This document shows, one piece after another, positions 1-13,357 of a stretch of 64,000 bases of DNA (positions are counted from its first letter, which is position 1; the number at the start of each line of letters is the position of its first letter). The stretch lies in NCBI GenBank assembly GCA_037043455.1, contig JAWPHD010000140.1, positions 124,001 to 188,000 of the forward strand, given 5' to 3'. Under the pieces are notes generated by a model. That model was not told the DNA's origin, made no database searches, and was given only the letters and a program-made list of their open reading frames with translations. Source of the stretch: Cyrtodaria siliqua (lineage: Eukaryota > Mollusca > Bivalvia > Adapedonta > Hiatellidae). Made by a program: the position numbers and the translations under genes.

Positions 1-138
1 ATGACTATACCAAGTGTGATTTGACTTGTGATATGGAAGATATATTCTTGGACGCAACAGTAACAGCGGCATTTATTGAAACGAATTGAATTCTACAATT
101 TTCACAATAATTGCAAGCGATTACATATTCTTTATCTA

Positions 139-199
139 TGTCTCCGAAACCGCCTCTTACTCTCCGAATCCGCCTCTTACTCTCCGACACCGCCTCTTC
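139..199. repeat. 20-bp tandem repeat, three units
   Basis: Three units of 'TCTCCGAATCCGCCTCTTAC' with small changes. Related words recur near 548-600. Confidence 0.8.
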
Positions 200-3100
200 A
201 TAAAAAATGACAATAATTCTGTTCAATTTATATTCGATTGAATTTTATTCATTGAACGATAAAAGATAGGTGATTTCAAAGTCATAGACCTCATTCGTGG
301 GCAGATTTCTCATAAAACAGCAAAAAAACGGAGTAAAAACCATGTCCAGTTGAGAAAATTACACTCGTCGATTGACTTATGACTATTCTACAGACCACAT
401 TTTTCAATATATTTCGAAACCAACACATGAAACAGGAAGGGAAAACATTCCTACATCGTACCACATTCCCCGATTTTTGAAAAAGATCAAGTTAGGGACG
501 AAAAAAACGAAAATATTAAATTCACACTTACCGTTGCTGCTTCAATTTACTCTCCGCAGCCGCATCGGAAGTGTCTCCGAAACGTCCTATTATCACCTCT
601 TTTTGGAGGCGGTTGCGGAGTCTAGTAGGCGTGTTATATGGAAAGCCTTAAGCATAGTACAATAAGAAGTTTTCCAAACCAAACTTATTCATTTACAATA
701 ATCGTGTTTAAAATTGTATGCATATGCACACAGAATATGTAACTGAAACACACTGTCTATTGATGGTCGTGTTAATGTTTGGATTACCATAAATTGCATA
801 TAACTGTCATAATTCTTCCAGATTGCATCCAGTCTATCTAAATCGGTGTTGACAGTGTACATACAAATTACATGTATACATTGTATAAAGAGGAAGAATA
901 TGTATCAAAAAATACAAATAGAAAATTATGTCCACAGGACACGGATTCTCTGTTTCCAGTAATATAAAAATCACTTTAATATGTAGGAACATGTTGCTAT
1001 TCGATAGGTTAGACATCTACCCCCACCCACATGCCCCCATCCCCAAACAATAACCCCATAAATAGTTATACCTGAATGGCCAGAAACCAACGAAATTGGA
1101 CGGACAGACCAAACCATAAGCCTGGATTTGCTTCGCAATTCGGCTAAAAAGAAAATCCCACCAAAAACAGGAAAAGCTACTCTTTAGCGATTTTTTGTCA
1201 CCATTTTGGGAATGGTACAGGTACCCATTCAATTACGATTGCGCGGTTTTACCGTAATTGGGAATTTTTCACTTTTTAACAAAAGCAATATTGTATGTGT
1301 ATTTACTTTGCAAACACATAACCATGTTTATAAAAAATTATATACATTGTCTTGTACAATGCCAGTACCCTCCCTTAGAGGAGATATTTTCCATCTTTTT
1401 CTGTTTAATAACACATTTTTGAATTTGGTTTTTTTTCTTTCCAATTGGGAAAAACCCCATTCGTTTTGGCTTTGGGAATGGTACCATAAAAAGTTATATT
1501 TATAAAGGGGAAAAAACACTGCTCTCGTCCCATTTTAACTGATTTTTCCCCTCAATTCCAATATATCCACTATTTGTCAGGTAACATCTTTTAAAAGTTA
1601 TCGATCATAAACGGCCACATCTAACGATATAAACATTTAAAACATTTAAAAAAATTGTTTTCATTCATACAAAGTGTTTTAACCCCTTGTGCTAGATTCG
1701 CTATTGGCCGTGATTTTGTTTAAGTAACTCATCTTCACATTAAAGTATAATAAATGATCTTATTGTTTGGGGCGCTATAGTTTCCGCTAAAAGTTTGTTT
1801 TACTTTGCAGACACAATTTGATTACCGGTAGTGCCTTAATATGTTTATATAGTGGTGAAACAGATATGTTTAGTGGTAAATATCTTATTTTTAAAAATTG
1901 GTCGAGAAATAAAAAGTTCATATGCGAAAATTGTTTTTTATAAGGCATATTTTAGATTGATACAAACATTTTCTCCATCAAAAAATGGTTTATTTTTTTA
2001 GGAATTTCTATCAAACAATGGTTTAACTTGTTGGACAAGTTTATAGTTATGGACGCTTCTTACAAACAATTGGGTACGTTTCGTTTTTTGTCTAAAATGC
2101 GTTGGATGCTGCGTACCCTGATCATTGGTCATTTTGTACCATTGTGTACGATGGTCATCAGATGTTTCGTACCCTGTACATGTTAAAAAACGGGAAGAGT
2201 ATGTATGCGTACAAAACGTCCCATGTATGGGTACGAACAGACCTGAGATTCATGGCTTGTTACAGTAGTGAAAAATCAAAATATGTGAAAACACTAGTAA
2301 ATGCCATGAAATTCAGGTCAATGGTATTAATGTCAAATAGCAGGGAACAAAATGTTCAAGGCCAAAAAGAAAAACAGGTGTGTTTCCTATTGCATGCTCT
2401 AAAAACAATAGGGTAGGTCGTAGTGCATACAAAAACACATGACGTCCAAAACGGCGAAACGATTTTTGACGCATCTATAAGTGTCCATATGTAAAAAAGC
2501 ACCCAAAGACGTCAAATAAATGAGACAAGGGTTGGTCGGTAGTCGATAGGCATTTTTTTCTTCTAAAGGTCTACCTAAAACTCGACTACATATGTGTTTT
2601 AAAATGTTGATTATTAAATCACCATAGTACACGTATGCAAAGAGGAGTGTCAGCAAAAGAATTATTAAAAGCTTACCATTCTAATTTTCAAGTTCAACAT
2701 TGTCCAAGTTATATCTGTGTTCCATGTTCGTGCATCTCCTTATATGCTTCGGAAGTCTTTCCAGCAATTATTTGTAATTGAGCAATAATTATTTCATTCT
2801 TTAACTGTGCCAGGACCTATATAACTTTCACCTCAGACTGTCAACATGTGAAGACGATCATCTTGTTGGTGTCCAATTTGTAGAGGTATTTCTTTGCCTG
2901 AACACCGTCTAGCTAGCAACTAACATTTTAATTTTTCAGGTGTCACTGGGTATTGTTGCTTGCCGATTTTAGTATCTTATCGGTCAGCACTATTATTGTC
3001 AAACATACCATTCGATAGAATATATAATTCTTCTGTCAAAAACCATATTTATATATTGATAATCCTCTTTGTATTTTGTAGAAACGCGCGCATAGACTCC

Positions 3101-3380
3101 GTGCGCGCTTTTTCCCACATTTTTGAATACGGCTTGTCATGAGTGTGTTATTCGGGAGGTCCAAGTAGACTGGTATACGTTTGTTGCTATCATAATTATA
3201 CAAACCAACGAGCTGAGGCAAACTCTATCTTTTTTGTAGCATGGTGTACTTAGTAACACTGTGACGTTATAGTGACCGTACTCTAAATTCCAATATCTGG
3301 TAGTTGTAGTACGGTATAGCCCCTTTAGTTACCCTAAATTAAACGATTTAATGCTCTGCATTCATCAAAGTAAATGTCTA
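200..3380. other. Non-coding, AT-rich; nothing identified
   Basis: Only short chance frames (longest 104 codons at 2102-2416, no recognisable domain). Small hairpins at 1228-1260 (CAATTACG/CGTAATTG) and 3083-3112 (AAACGCGCGCA/TGCGCGCTTT). Confidence 0.5.
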
Positions 3381-3387
3381 CGACCAT

Positions 3388-3475
3388 GCTACAATAGGCA
3401 ATATAAATATAGCACATAAATGATCATGTATGTAATATAAAAACAAAAGCCTAGATAGCCACAAAGCAAGTACAG
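3388..3475 (-). mobile_element. Penelope-like tail fragment
   Basis: The stretch from 'GCACATAAATGATCATG' to 'CACAAAGCAAGTACAGG' matches the part of the tail just after the RT stop in the minus-strand copies at 4320-4390 and 6120-6215. Confidence 0.5.
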
Positions 3476-4034
3476 GAGATACTTACATTCGATCTTTATT
3501 GAGGGAAATCTTTATTTTATTTACATTTATTTTCTTCATATCCTAGCATCATAGACTTTATATAGATTCATGTTGATTTTAAATATCTAGACATTTGTTA
3601 ATTTCTTCCGTCTTGCATCTTGTTCAGTTTTTATGCTAATAAATACACTACTTCCTGTCTGTATCAACATTACCGATAAGCGGGTGGTCAGTAATGACCA
3701 CATACTGTGATAGTTGCCCATTATATTGCAACACTAGCATGCTTCAATGTCGGCTGAATTTGGGGATTTAAGTTTCATATTTCAGTTATATGGTTATTAT
3801 TGCATTACTGTCATACGTTTGTTGCAATCATAATTATACAAAACATGAATACAAGGCAATATGATAACATAATAAGGAGCAGCTTCGTACGAATAAAGAT
3901 TTACTCGTGTTTAAGTTTAATATTTCAGTAATATTCATTATACCATTATTGTCATCAGTTTGTAACTATCATAATTTTCAATACACGAATACACTGAATT
4001 AAAGGCAATGTGATTACATAATTTACTCGTGTTT

Positions 4035-4395
4035 AAGTGGATATACATCTCGGAAAGAAAATGCAACATTCAGGGAACCCAGTCAACCACAAACACGCAC
4101 AAAAACAAACAACAATTACAAAGATGGATTAAAGGGAAGATATGACATCACAAACATAAAAGGTTTAAGAATAGGGCTACCGCCTTCGAACGGTCAGTGG
4201 CGAAAAAGACCGCTGAGGGTTTAACCAGGTTCTAGCGTGCACCAAACCGGGACAGTATAAATAAAGATATCCTCGGCAAGCTATATTCTCTAACAAACAA
4301 GACAACCTTACTAGGCTATATAACACATAAATGGTCCTGTATACATAATAAAAAACAAAAGCCTAGAAAACCACAAAGCAAGTACAAGAGAAGGG
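4035..4395 (-). mobile_element. Penelope-like 3' tail
   Basis: Carries 'GGGCTACCGCCTTCGAACGG', 'GTTTAACCAGGTTCTAG' and the distal end 'GCAACATTCAGGGAACCCAG'. 5'-truncated before any RT coding sequence. Confidence 0.6.
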
Positions 4396-4520
4396 CACAT
4401 TTTGTTTAAATGCGAACATAATGATTTAAAAATAACTTTTGTATACTTACCTGCTTTCTTTCATTGATGGAAACTATTTTATTTATATGTAGTTTCTTCA
4501 TATCCTAACATCATAGACTT

Positions 4521-5046
4521 GTGCGATGACTTGACTACCTCTTGGGACTCTATGATTGTACCTACTGAAACCCCAAATAAGGTAGGTGGGTGCATGAGCT
4601 TTCGTCCCTCGGCTTTTCTGGTCGTACCCTAGATTGGTTTAATCTTTAGCTGCAACTACTATGGTTGTTCAGTACGATTCTGGATACATCCTTAGATGTT
4701 TATTATTTTGTATGTGTTTCTTTAGTTAGTTTCTCTGGATGTGGACTTTATTGTAAGAGAATTCCCTTTGATGGGATGTAGTTTTGTTTACACTGTTTTG
4801 CCTATTTGGGCGCTGAGGACAGGATAATAGCGAGGATTGTGCGCATATACAATCGATTCAAGCTAACCAGTAGGCCTTATTGCCTACTGACCGTTCCAAG
4901 TCGGTAACCCTGTCTTCTCCACCCTTTCTGTTGTTTTTGTCTCTTTCATTGTATTATCAAGTCCTTGTTTGCAGTACAGTGCGGACCTACGATGCCATTG
5001 CGTTCGGACGCTGTGGTTTCTATAGGACCCTATATCTCATTTTTAC
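4521..5046 (+). mobile_element. Penelope-like tail, same subfamily as 34.6 kb
   Basis: Plus-strand copy of the divergent tail: 'GGACTCTATGATTGTACC', 'CTGACCGTTCCAAGTCGGTAA', ending 'GGACCCTATATCTCATTTT'. It interrupts the second unit of a local duplication; the first unit has the uninterrupted site near 3553. Confidence 0.65.
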
Positions 5047-5117
5047 AGGTAAATGCTAAGATATAGTTTTATGTTGATTTTAAATATATAACCATTTGTT
5101 AATTTCTTCCGTCTTGC

Positions 5118-5290
5118 GACTGGGTTAAATTCTGTACTATTGATTGTATAAATACTGAGTTCTGCTCAACCCGGTGCTAGTGGGCATGAACGGTAGCAAG
5201 CATATTTCACTACCGCTCATGAACCAAACCGAGACTGAAATATTTCGTATTTAGCGTGTTCGGCCGTTTCCAAAGGTCCACTCTCATACT
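5118..5290 (+). mobile_element. Hairpin SINE-like element, type A
   Basis: 'GAGTTCTGCTCAACCCGGTG CTAG', an imperfect stem (GAACGGTAG/CTACCGCTC), 'ACCGAGACTG' and 'GTTTCCAAAGGTCC'. It interrupts the second unit of the local duplication; the first unit has the empty site near 3620. Confidence 0.65.
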
Positions 5291-5809
5291 TGTATTTGTT
5301 CAGTTTTTACGCAGATTAATACACTACTTCTTGTCTGTATCAACATAACCCATAAGCGGGTGGTGAGTAATGGCTACATACTGTGATAATTTACCATTGA
5401 ATTGTAACACTAGCATGCTTCAATGTCGGATGAATTAGGGGTTTAAACGTAATATTTCAGTTCTGTAGCATTACTGCCATACGTTTGTTGCTATCATAAT
5501 TATACACATACTTACAGGCAATATGCTAACATAATTGGGAGGTGTTTAATATTGATACAGATTGACTCGTGGTTAAAAAAATATGACCTATTCGAAAATC
5601 TAAGGATATGCATATGAATTATAAATTGTATTGTCGTCACGTAAACAAGTTTTTAATAATAACGTATCAAATATACAGTATCATTTTTAAAATATATTTG
5701 TTTAGGCTAGTCGCATCAATTAGTTTTTATATCAAGATGTTCGTTTTGTATATATAATATATAACCCGTGTATTGGAGCATATACAAACACGTTAAAGAA
5801 TCATACAAG

Positions 5810-6512
5810 TAAATATAAAAATCGAACATTAAAAGTAGCATTCAAGGACGGCAGTCAACCATAAACACACAGAGAAACAACAACTTGAATGATGAATAAA
5901 CGGCAAGCTAAGACTTCACAAACACGAAAGGGTTGACACTAGGTCTACCACCTTGGAACGGTGGCCAAAAAAGGGGGCCGCTGGCGGTTAAAACCAGGTT
6001 CTAGGGTACACCAACCTACAATCTTACCCTATTGTCACTCCAATAAACGGACATGTAAATAAGGATATCCCCGCCAGGTTAAATTCTCTAACAAACAAGG
6101 CAGCATTAATATGCCAAATAAGTAAAATAAAGTATGAAAGTAGATTTAAATCATCATGTATATGTAATGTAAAAGCAAAAGCCTATATATAAAGCCACAA
6201 AGTAAATACTCAATGGCTTTACATAAACCAGAGCAACATGAGAACAAACCGTTAAGGGTACGACAAGACAAGATTAAATACAAACATCAAACGCTACCGT
6301 CCTTTTGGGCTTTAGGTAGACGTCATCATAGGGTTCACAATCTGTCCGGTCATCGCACAATCAAAGAGGAAAGCATAGTGGCGAACTGTAAATGGGTCCA
6401 CCACTAAGCTATGCGTTGCAAAATGGTATGGTCGTAACCTCTTTTGATAAACTTGTTAACAAGCTTAATAAAGATTATATGGAAATGATTATGACGAAGG
6501 ATCTTACGAATT
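5810..6512 (-). pseudogene. Penelope-like copy: RT C-terminus plus tail, decayed
   Basis: The tail (5810-6215) carries 'GGTCTACCACCTTGGAACGG'. The RT C-terminus (6215-6512) corresponds on the minus strand to the RGYDPIIL...ACLVVDPFTV region, with several stops and frame changes. Its reverse complement reads as the 64-aa open frame at 6213, which is not a protein. Confidence 0.6.
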
Positions 6513-8509
6513 TGGAATTCTAATAATAATTATTGTGCGGAGCATAATCCAAAAACTACTAATGGAAATGAAATGATATTTCACAGTATGACAGAGGCCA
6601 TTGAGAGGTCCGTGTCTCTGACCGTCCGTCCGTCCGTCCGTACACCTGGATAATTATTTTAGTTGGTTTTGTTTTGTAATAACGGTGTTTTACGCCGATT
6701 TTAGCACATGTAAGCCTATACATGATGGTGTGTTTTTTTGTGGTAGAAGCAGACCACCCCATTTGTCCTGGGTAGAACCAGAACTGTAAACCTGTTAACG
6801 GCTCATCATCACGTTATAGGTTATTGGGAGAGGGGAATGACTAAAATACAAATTAATCTGGGAGTTTGCCCTCCCGCCCATCTGAAAATTAATCCAAAAG
6901 CTATGTCGCATTAATACAGCATGGTTTTCGCATCGAGACTATCTGTCATTGGTTATATTCGTTTGCTAAACAATAACCAGTATGTTCGCAGGAGACCAAC
7001 ATTTGTTCCAAACGTATACGTTGTGCAATCTCAAAAGTGATTTGGTAATAACGACTTACAGGGCAAAGTGTAAAACACATTTTAGCTTATTTTGATGTTA
7101 AGCAGTGGTGTCTTTCTTATACTTGAACTTTTTTTTTAAACAATATTTTATGGAAGTAAGTTTATGTAAGTGCAAACATTTAAATACCAAACATATGTAA
7201 AATATCTCGGTCAAGAATCACCTGTCGTCTCATTTACTAACCCAAACAGTTTTCTCAAATTTTCAAATTATTTGCATAACACTCAGGTGGGAAAATGTTT
7301 TATGGGAGATCCCAAACATTTCAGACGTTTCACACTTCGTAAGGCGCTCATATTATGTTGATATCTGTCATGAGAGTCTTTACTATTATGTTAAGATAAA
7401 TATCTGTCATGAGACTCTTTACTATTACGTTAAGATTTAATATCACCATACTTGCAATCCGATATACGCTGCGACTGAAATTATTATCCCCAAATATGTT
7501 CCGAATGCTAGAGGTTATTGCTGTCATCATTATATCTTACAAGCAAAGATTTTTGTTTTGATAATGTCCTAATTTAATACTGAAACAAAACACCATAACT
7601 TACATCAATATGTTATGAGAAAGTTAATGGATAGAGCATCAAACATATTTAATTCTTAAATTGTTTTTATAATTTTACAAAGCATGTGTCCATATGTTAA
7701 TATATATTGTTTTGTAAATGTTCAGTTGTTTATTCGTTGTTTAGTATGTATGAATTTAATCATGTTTTAAGCAGTCAAATCCAAACTAATTTCTCGTACA
7801 TTTGTCATATACTTCACCGACATCACTATATGCAGCCTACACATCCCATACACGTGCTACTTGTTTGTCTCCTGCGGACACATTGGTCCTTTTTTGTGAT
7901 CTTTAATGTTTCCGCCGATATTTAGCATGGTATTCATAGCATTATTAATGATTCGGATGTATACTTATTTGTTATACGCGTAAAAACTGTTCTATTTTAA
8001 ATTATATGATTATATACATGTACGCATCACATCATTAATAATGGTATGAATACGCTAATATATGAAAACCACTTTACTATCTCAAGTTAGATAAAACATT
8101 TTTTTGTTCATTTCAAAACAGTTTAATAATGTGAGTATATTTGGGGTTGAATGGGAAATAGTGTCGTACAGCCATGGCCATACGATAAATTATAATCATG
8201 AAATCATGATTTATTATGTCCACCTTTGGAAATGTTTTCGCGCCTGGTAGTATACTATTTTGATAGACTTAAACATGTGGATAACTGACTATTTTGTAAA
8301 CTCTCCATGTTTAAAGTGTCCATTAACCAGAACGATATAAAACGGGGTATGTCTCACAATATTTGTTCCCAGAAGGTGCAAAATAGCATTAACTGACATA
8401 ACAGAGCGTTATTAGCATGTTAACAGATCAATACCATGTTTTTCTTGTAAATTGTAAAAGGAAAATATAACAGCAACGAACGATTTTAACATTTTGATAA
8501 TAACATTAT
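6513..8509. other. Non-coding; nothing beyond small repeats
   Basis: A (CCGT)n run at 6620-6640, the tandem pair at 7357, and AT-rich sequence. No domain-bearing frame. Confidence 0.5.
7357..7440. repeat. ~43-bp tandem duplication
   Basis: 'TATCTGTCATGAGA(G/C)TCTTTACTATTA(T/C)G' occurs twice in a row. Confidence 0.8.
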
Positions 8510-8768
8510 TAAACAAGAAATATCACTGTAAGTGATAAATGCCCCCAAAGTGTCCTTTGACCTCTAAGTATGACCTTGACCTTTGATGTGCGGACCTGGG
8601 CTTTGCCCGCGACACATCGTCTTGTTATGGTGATCACTTGTGCCAAGTTATTTAAAAATCCCTGCAGGGGTTGTGAAGTTCGGACACGAACTTCGGAATG
8701 ACAGACAGAATCCGGACGCTACGATTATTATATTCCCCTGAAAGCCTTCCTTCGGGGCATAAAAATAA
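8510..8768. repeat. Dispersed element with 'TGACCTTGACCTTTGA' motif
   Basis: 'AACAAGAAATATCACTGTAAG' start, 'GACCTTGACCTTTGATGTGC', 'CCTGCAGGGGTTGTGAAGTTC', end 'CCTTCCTTCGGGGCATAAAAA'. Probably a non-autonomous element; ends not confirmed. Confidence 0.5.
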
Positions 8769-9290
8769 TGTTCACAAAACCCCTACGTAGATTGCCACTA
8801 AAATGTTGTCAACTGTTCGGCGTTTCTACTATTACGACGTTACTGTCATCGAATGCTCAACTATATCACGGAAGGCTCAAGGACAACACATTGTAATGCG
8901 TGCCAACAGTCAGGCATTTCTATGTATTCTATCGTAACATTATCTGCTAAACAACCCCAAAAAACAAAAAAATACACACTAGAAATGCGAACGACATTGC
9001 ATAAGGTCGCGTTGACTCTTACATCTAGGTAATTTGAACTAGCTTTAACAAACACAAGCCCATATTTTAGATTATAATGCATCAATTATATATTTAAGCT
9101 AAGTTAAAAAAAATACGAAAAATTGAAAAACCCAAATTGTGCTACCTGTGCAGGCATACTTAAAGTCAAAACAATACTGGACTAATAACTTGAATTTCTA
9201 ATTGTAATGCTTGTTAATAGTTTCAAGATTGCCGTGTGTTCCTTTTTTAATGATAACAAATTTGAATTCATCAATCTTAAAGCTGTATAA

Positions 9291-9599
9291 TTAAAGAGAT
9301 ATGTCTGCAATTGAAAAAAAAAAACCACAACAAACGACAAATTCAGTTAATGCTGCATATATACAAATATCACCCGAAAGTGAAGGATTGAAAATGGAAA
9401 GGAGTGGAATGTACAAGAAATCATGTTTGATTCCGTTTCGAAGTTCCACTTCACGATTAAGCCTTTCTATGGGGCTGTTGCAGTTGATGAAGACAACTTG
9501 TATTCTTCTAACTTTAACATTAATTCTACAGGGCATTTGTGTATCCATGTCATGATAAAGGTTAATTGGGGTACTCTTAGGCCTAACTCTTGAACGCAT
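9291..9599 (-). other. Unrecognised 102-codon open frame
   Basis: Its first ~60 residues (MRSRVRPKSTPINLYHDMDT..., INVKVRRIQVVFINCNS) look protein-like in composition, the rest does not. No acceptor or donor was convincingly placed and the opposite strand is also open for 84 codons. It may be a decayed exon or chance. Confidence 0.2.
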
Positions 9600-9751
9600 G
9601 CTTTATGGTCAATTGTACAAAATTGACAAAACGCCTTTTAAATATCGTGCCTGCTTCAGCTGACAATCATATGTCATATCAAATATTGAAGTGTGTTAAC
9701 AAATTACATAAAATTAAATAAATGTTGGCAGTAACATTATGTCTTGTACTT

Positions 9752-12350
9752 TTTAGATCACCTGAGCCGAAGGCTCAATGTGAGCTATTGGGATCACTCT
9801 TCGTCCGTCGTCCGTCGTCCGTCGTTAACGTTTGCTTCAAATAACTTCTACTCAGAAACCGCTTGGCCAATTTTAACCAAACTTTACGTGGATAATCCTT
9901 AGATAATTGCTCGTTAGATTTGTTAAATTAGGTCAGCGCGACATCCAATATGGCCGCCATTACCGTATATAGTTGAAACTTTAAAACATCTTTTTCTCAA
10001 GAACCGCTGGACAGATTTCAACAGTTTTTCTTTTAAACTGATCGCCAATGCCTAGACTATCAAATTTGTTCAAATGAAAAAATGGCCGTTCCCAGAGGTT
10101 CCAAAGTTTGTATATTGAGATTTTGCATGTTTTTCATATAGACATATATAGGAAAAAACTTTAAAAAATCTTCTTCTCTGAAACCACAAGTCACAGAGGT
10201 TTCATGTATTACATGTAGCATCAGCTTATGGTCCTCTACTGAGTTTGTTCAAATGGTGACCCTGGGATAAAATTTGTCTCCGCCCCGGGGGTCACAGTTT
10301 TACATAGACTTATATAGGAAAAAATAAAAAAATCTTCTTCTCGGAAACTACAAGAGCCAGAGGTTTGATATTTTGCATTTACTAAAAGCTTATGGTCCTT
10401 TACCAAGTTTGTTCAAATGGTGACCGTCGGGTCATATTTGGCCCCGCCCAAGGGTCACATGCTTTACATAGACATGTTTAGGAAAAAACTTAAAAAATCT
10501 TCTCTGAAACTGTAAGAGCCAGAGATTTAATATTTTGCATTTGTTATAAGCTCATGGTCCTCTACCACTTTTGTTCAAATGATGACCCATGTGTCAAACT
10601 TGGCCGCGCCCCGGGCGTCACAGTTTCATCTAGACATATATATATAGGAAAAAAACAATCTTCTCTGAAATTCCAGAGCCAGAAGATTAATATTTTGCAT
10701 TTACTATTAGATTATAGTCCTCTACCAAGTTTGTTCAAATGGTGACCCTGGGATAAAATTTGACCCCACCCCGTGGGTCACAGGTTTACATAAATGTATA
10801 TAGGAGACACATTAAAGTCTTCTTCTCTGGAACTACAAGAGTCAGAGGTTTAATACTTTGCAATTACTAAACTCTAATGGTCCTTTACCAAGTTTGTTCA
10901 AATGGTGACCCTGGGTTCACATTTGGCCCCGCCCCAGAGGTCACGTTTTACATAGACTTGTATAGGGAAAAACTTAAAAAATCTTCTTCTTTGAAACCAC
11001 AAAGCACACAGCTCTCATATATTACATGTAGCTCTGGGGTCACATTTGGCTCTGCCCAAGGTGTCACTCTCTAGCACCTTCATTTTGTATTTGATCTTTA
11101 CCAAACTTTGTCAGTGTCTTAAACTGTCTATATCAATGTTGTTATTCACAACAGATAGACCGTGAGCCATACACTTTTTTGTTACCATCTCGAGGGACAA
11201 ATTCTTACTAGTACCATGTTATTGAGTACCTTGTAGAGAAACAAAAAACCATGATAGCAGTGTGAACAGGGTAGCTGATTCCTGTTATTAGAGTTATCTC
11301 CCCCTTTTAAGCAAAACTCTTGTTTCTTTAAAAAATCGTTTTCGCTGAAACTAGAAAAGCTACAGGTCTGATATTTTGCATGTGTTATACATTTAGGGTC
11401 CTCTACCAAGTATTTATAAAACGGTGACCCCAGGGTCAAATTTGGCCCAGCTCCGGGTGGGAGGGGGTAAAATATTTTCATAGAGTTATATAGGAAATCT
11501 TTAAAATAAATATATTTCTATAAACTGTAAGAGCATGAAGCATAAGCTTATGGTCCACTAGCAAGTTTGTTAAAATGTTGACCCTGGGGTCATATCTGGC
11601 TTCGCCCCAGGGGTCATATATTTACATACAGAAACATCTTTAAAATCTCTTCTCTAAAAAAACGAGAGCCAAAGTCTACTATATTGCATATTGTATAAGC
11701 TTATGGTTCTCTACCAATTTTGTTCATATCGTGACTCTGTGTCCAACTATGGCCCGGTTCTGGGGTCAACGTTTTACAAAGAGTTATATAGGAAAGTCTA
11801 TAAAAATAATATTGTTGACACTACAAGAGCTAGAGGTCTAATACGATGTATGTAGCTTAAGAGTATCGATATCTACCTATTTATTTTGTTCAATGGTGAT
11901 CTTATGGTCAAATTTCGTCCAGTCCCGGGGGTCACATATTTACATAGAGTTATGTAGGAACGTCTATAAACATCTTCTTCTCTGAAACTACAAGAGCTAG
12001 AGGTCTAATAAGCTACATGTAGCTTAAGATTATTGTCATATACCAAATCATTTAAATGATGTCCCTTGAATCAAGCCTGGAATCAAATTTGGCCCTGTCC
12101 CGGGGTCACACTTTAACATTGAATTATATAGGAAAACATATTCAAACAGCTTCTCTGATACTTCAAAAGCTAAATAATAGTTCGCATGTACCATAAGCTT
12201 ATGATCCTCTACCTAGTTCGTTCAAATGACGTGACTGGGGTCAAATATGGCCACTACGGGGGTCACAGTTTACAGATTTATATAAAGAAATTGTTGTTGT
12301 TTCTTAAAACATGAGAGCACTTTGAGACAAGGCGAGTGGGTCTCTTGTTT
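9752..12350. repeat. Long element built of ~160-bp internal repeats
   Basis: Opens 'ATCACCTGAGCCGAAGGCTC', then 'TTCGTCCGTCGTCCGTCG' and a leader with 'AGAACCGCTGGACAGATTTC'. Then about 13 diverged units each with 'CATAGA..TATATAGGAAA', 'CTTCTTCTCTGAAAC', 'TACCAAGTTTGTTCAAATGG' and 'TGACCC...GGGGTCA'; closes 'CGAGTGGGTCTCTTGTTTA'. Such units with conserved ends recall bivalve pearl-like or Helitron-associated elements. No transposase is visible. Confidence 0.75.
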
Positions 12351-13357
12351 ATAGCTTAAAGTTGTACACTTTTCATAAAATCACTTCAAAAGTTTTAAGC
12401 AAATTGAAATATATATAGAGAGAATGTGAATTTTGATAAGTAATTCCATTATGAAGACTTAACCACGTTTACATATCGCATATTTAATAAATTCACGAAC
12501 TAAAATCACAAAGTAGACCACTGCCTTTTCAACTAATTGCAAAAAAAAAGAAAACTGAAAGATAAAGAAAAGGCATTTTACGGTTTAACTGTTTATTTTT
12601 AGGTGTTTGTTATTCAAATTATAAAAATAACCCGCCAAATTACGACAAAATTACACTCCAAAAACAGTTTATCAAAACTCTATCCAGGTGTTCAGCTCAT
12701 ATAATAATGCATATGTGTCGCTTAAAAGTCTATTTTTATTCATGGGTTCTTATAATACCCGTGATTGAATAAGTGTAAAATGAATTATCCATTTTTTTAT
12801 CTGACTGTTTAAAGCTTTTTATATTGTATCTATAGAGTTTTGATTCTCAAACGATGTAAGTTATGTATATACCTCGTGGTCAGTAGGTTTAGAAACGATG
12901 TACATATGTTGTAAAATGTGGCTGTTGTTGGCGGAATAGCTACTTTAACTGCAGTAGCACCTGTATGTCGGATATAGCTTTCAGAGTAAACTAACCCTGA
13001 TCACTAAATGTAATCTATCTCGATGCATTGGGTACCGATTCTTATCTGGAAGCGTTTAAAATAATGTTATCTTATACTCGTACGTATGTTATATTGTCAC
13101 ATTAAGTTATATTATTTAAATGAGATAATATGTACTGAGTATTCTTAATTGTCCTTTTTTATCCCAAGGCAATAATTGCCAAGTTTATCAAAACAGCAAT
13201 GAGCTGGGCATATATAAACCTATTGCAACTCGGCATACATGAACTTGCTAGATAAGAAAGACCGTTGTGAACCAAACTTCTTTGATATAACTGTAATGAC
13301 GGATTAACATTTTAGTTGTATGTATTTTAATGCAGTCCTCCTGCTTGAGCGCATACA
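12351..13357. other. Non-coding, AT-rich
   Basis: One imperfect hairpin near 12735-12770 (TTATTCATGGGT/ACCCGTGATTGAATAA). Nothing else seen. Confidence 0.45.

Larger units (their letters stand above)
3384..5545 (+). repeat. Local duplication with nested insertions
   Basis: Unit 1 (3384-3870) and unit 2 (4300-5545) share 'TCTTCATATCCTA(G/A)CATCATAG', 'AATTTCTTCCGTCTTGC', 'TAAGCGGGTGGT(C/G)AGTAATG' and 'ACTAGCATGCTTCAATGTCGG'. Unit 2 is interrupted by a Penelope-like tail (4521-5046) and a hairpin SINE (5118-5290). A third piece of the 3' end lies at 3900-4030. Confidence 0.75.

Noticed and set aside
2102..2416. 104-aa plus-strand open frame
   Set aside because: No domain, no splice partners, and repeated CGTAC words shape the frame; treated as chance.
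6213..6407. 64-aa plus-strand frame, with similar ones at 47118 and 61239 (plus) and 32502 (minus)
   Set aside because: Antisense shadows of the Penelope-like RT C-terminus, which reads on the other strand.
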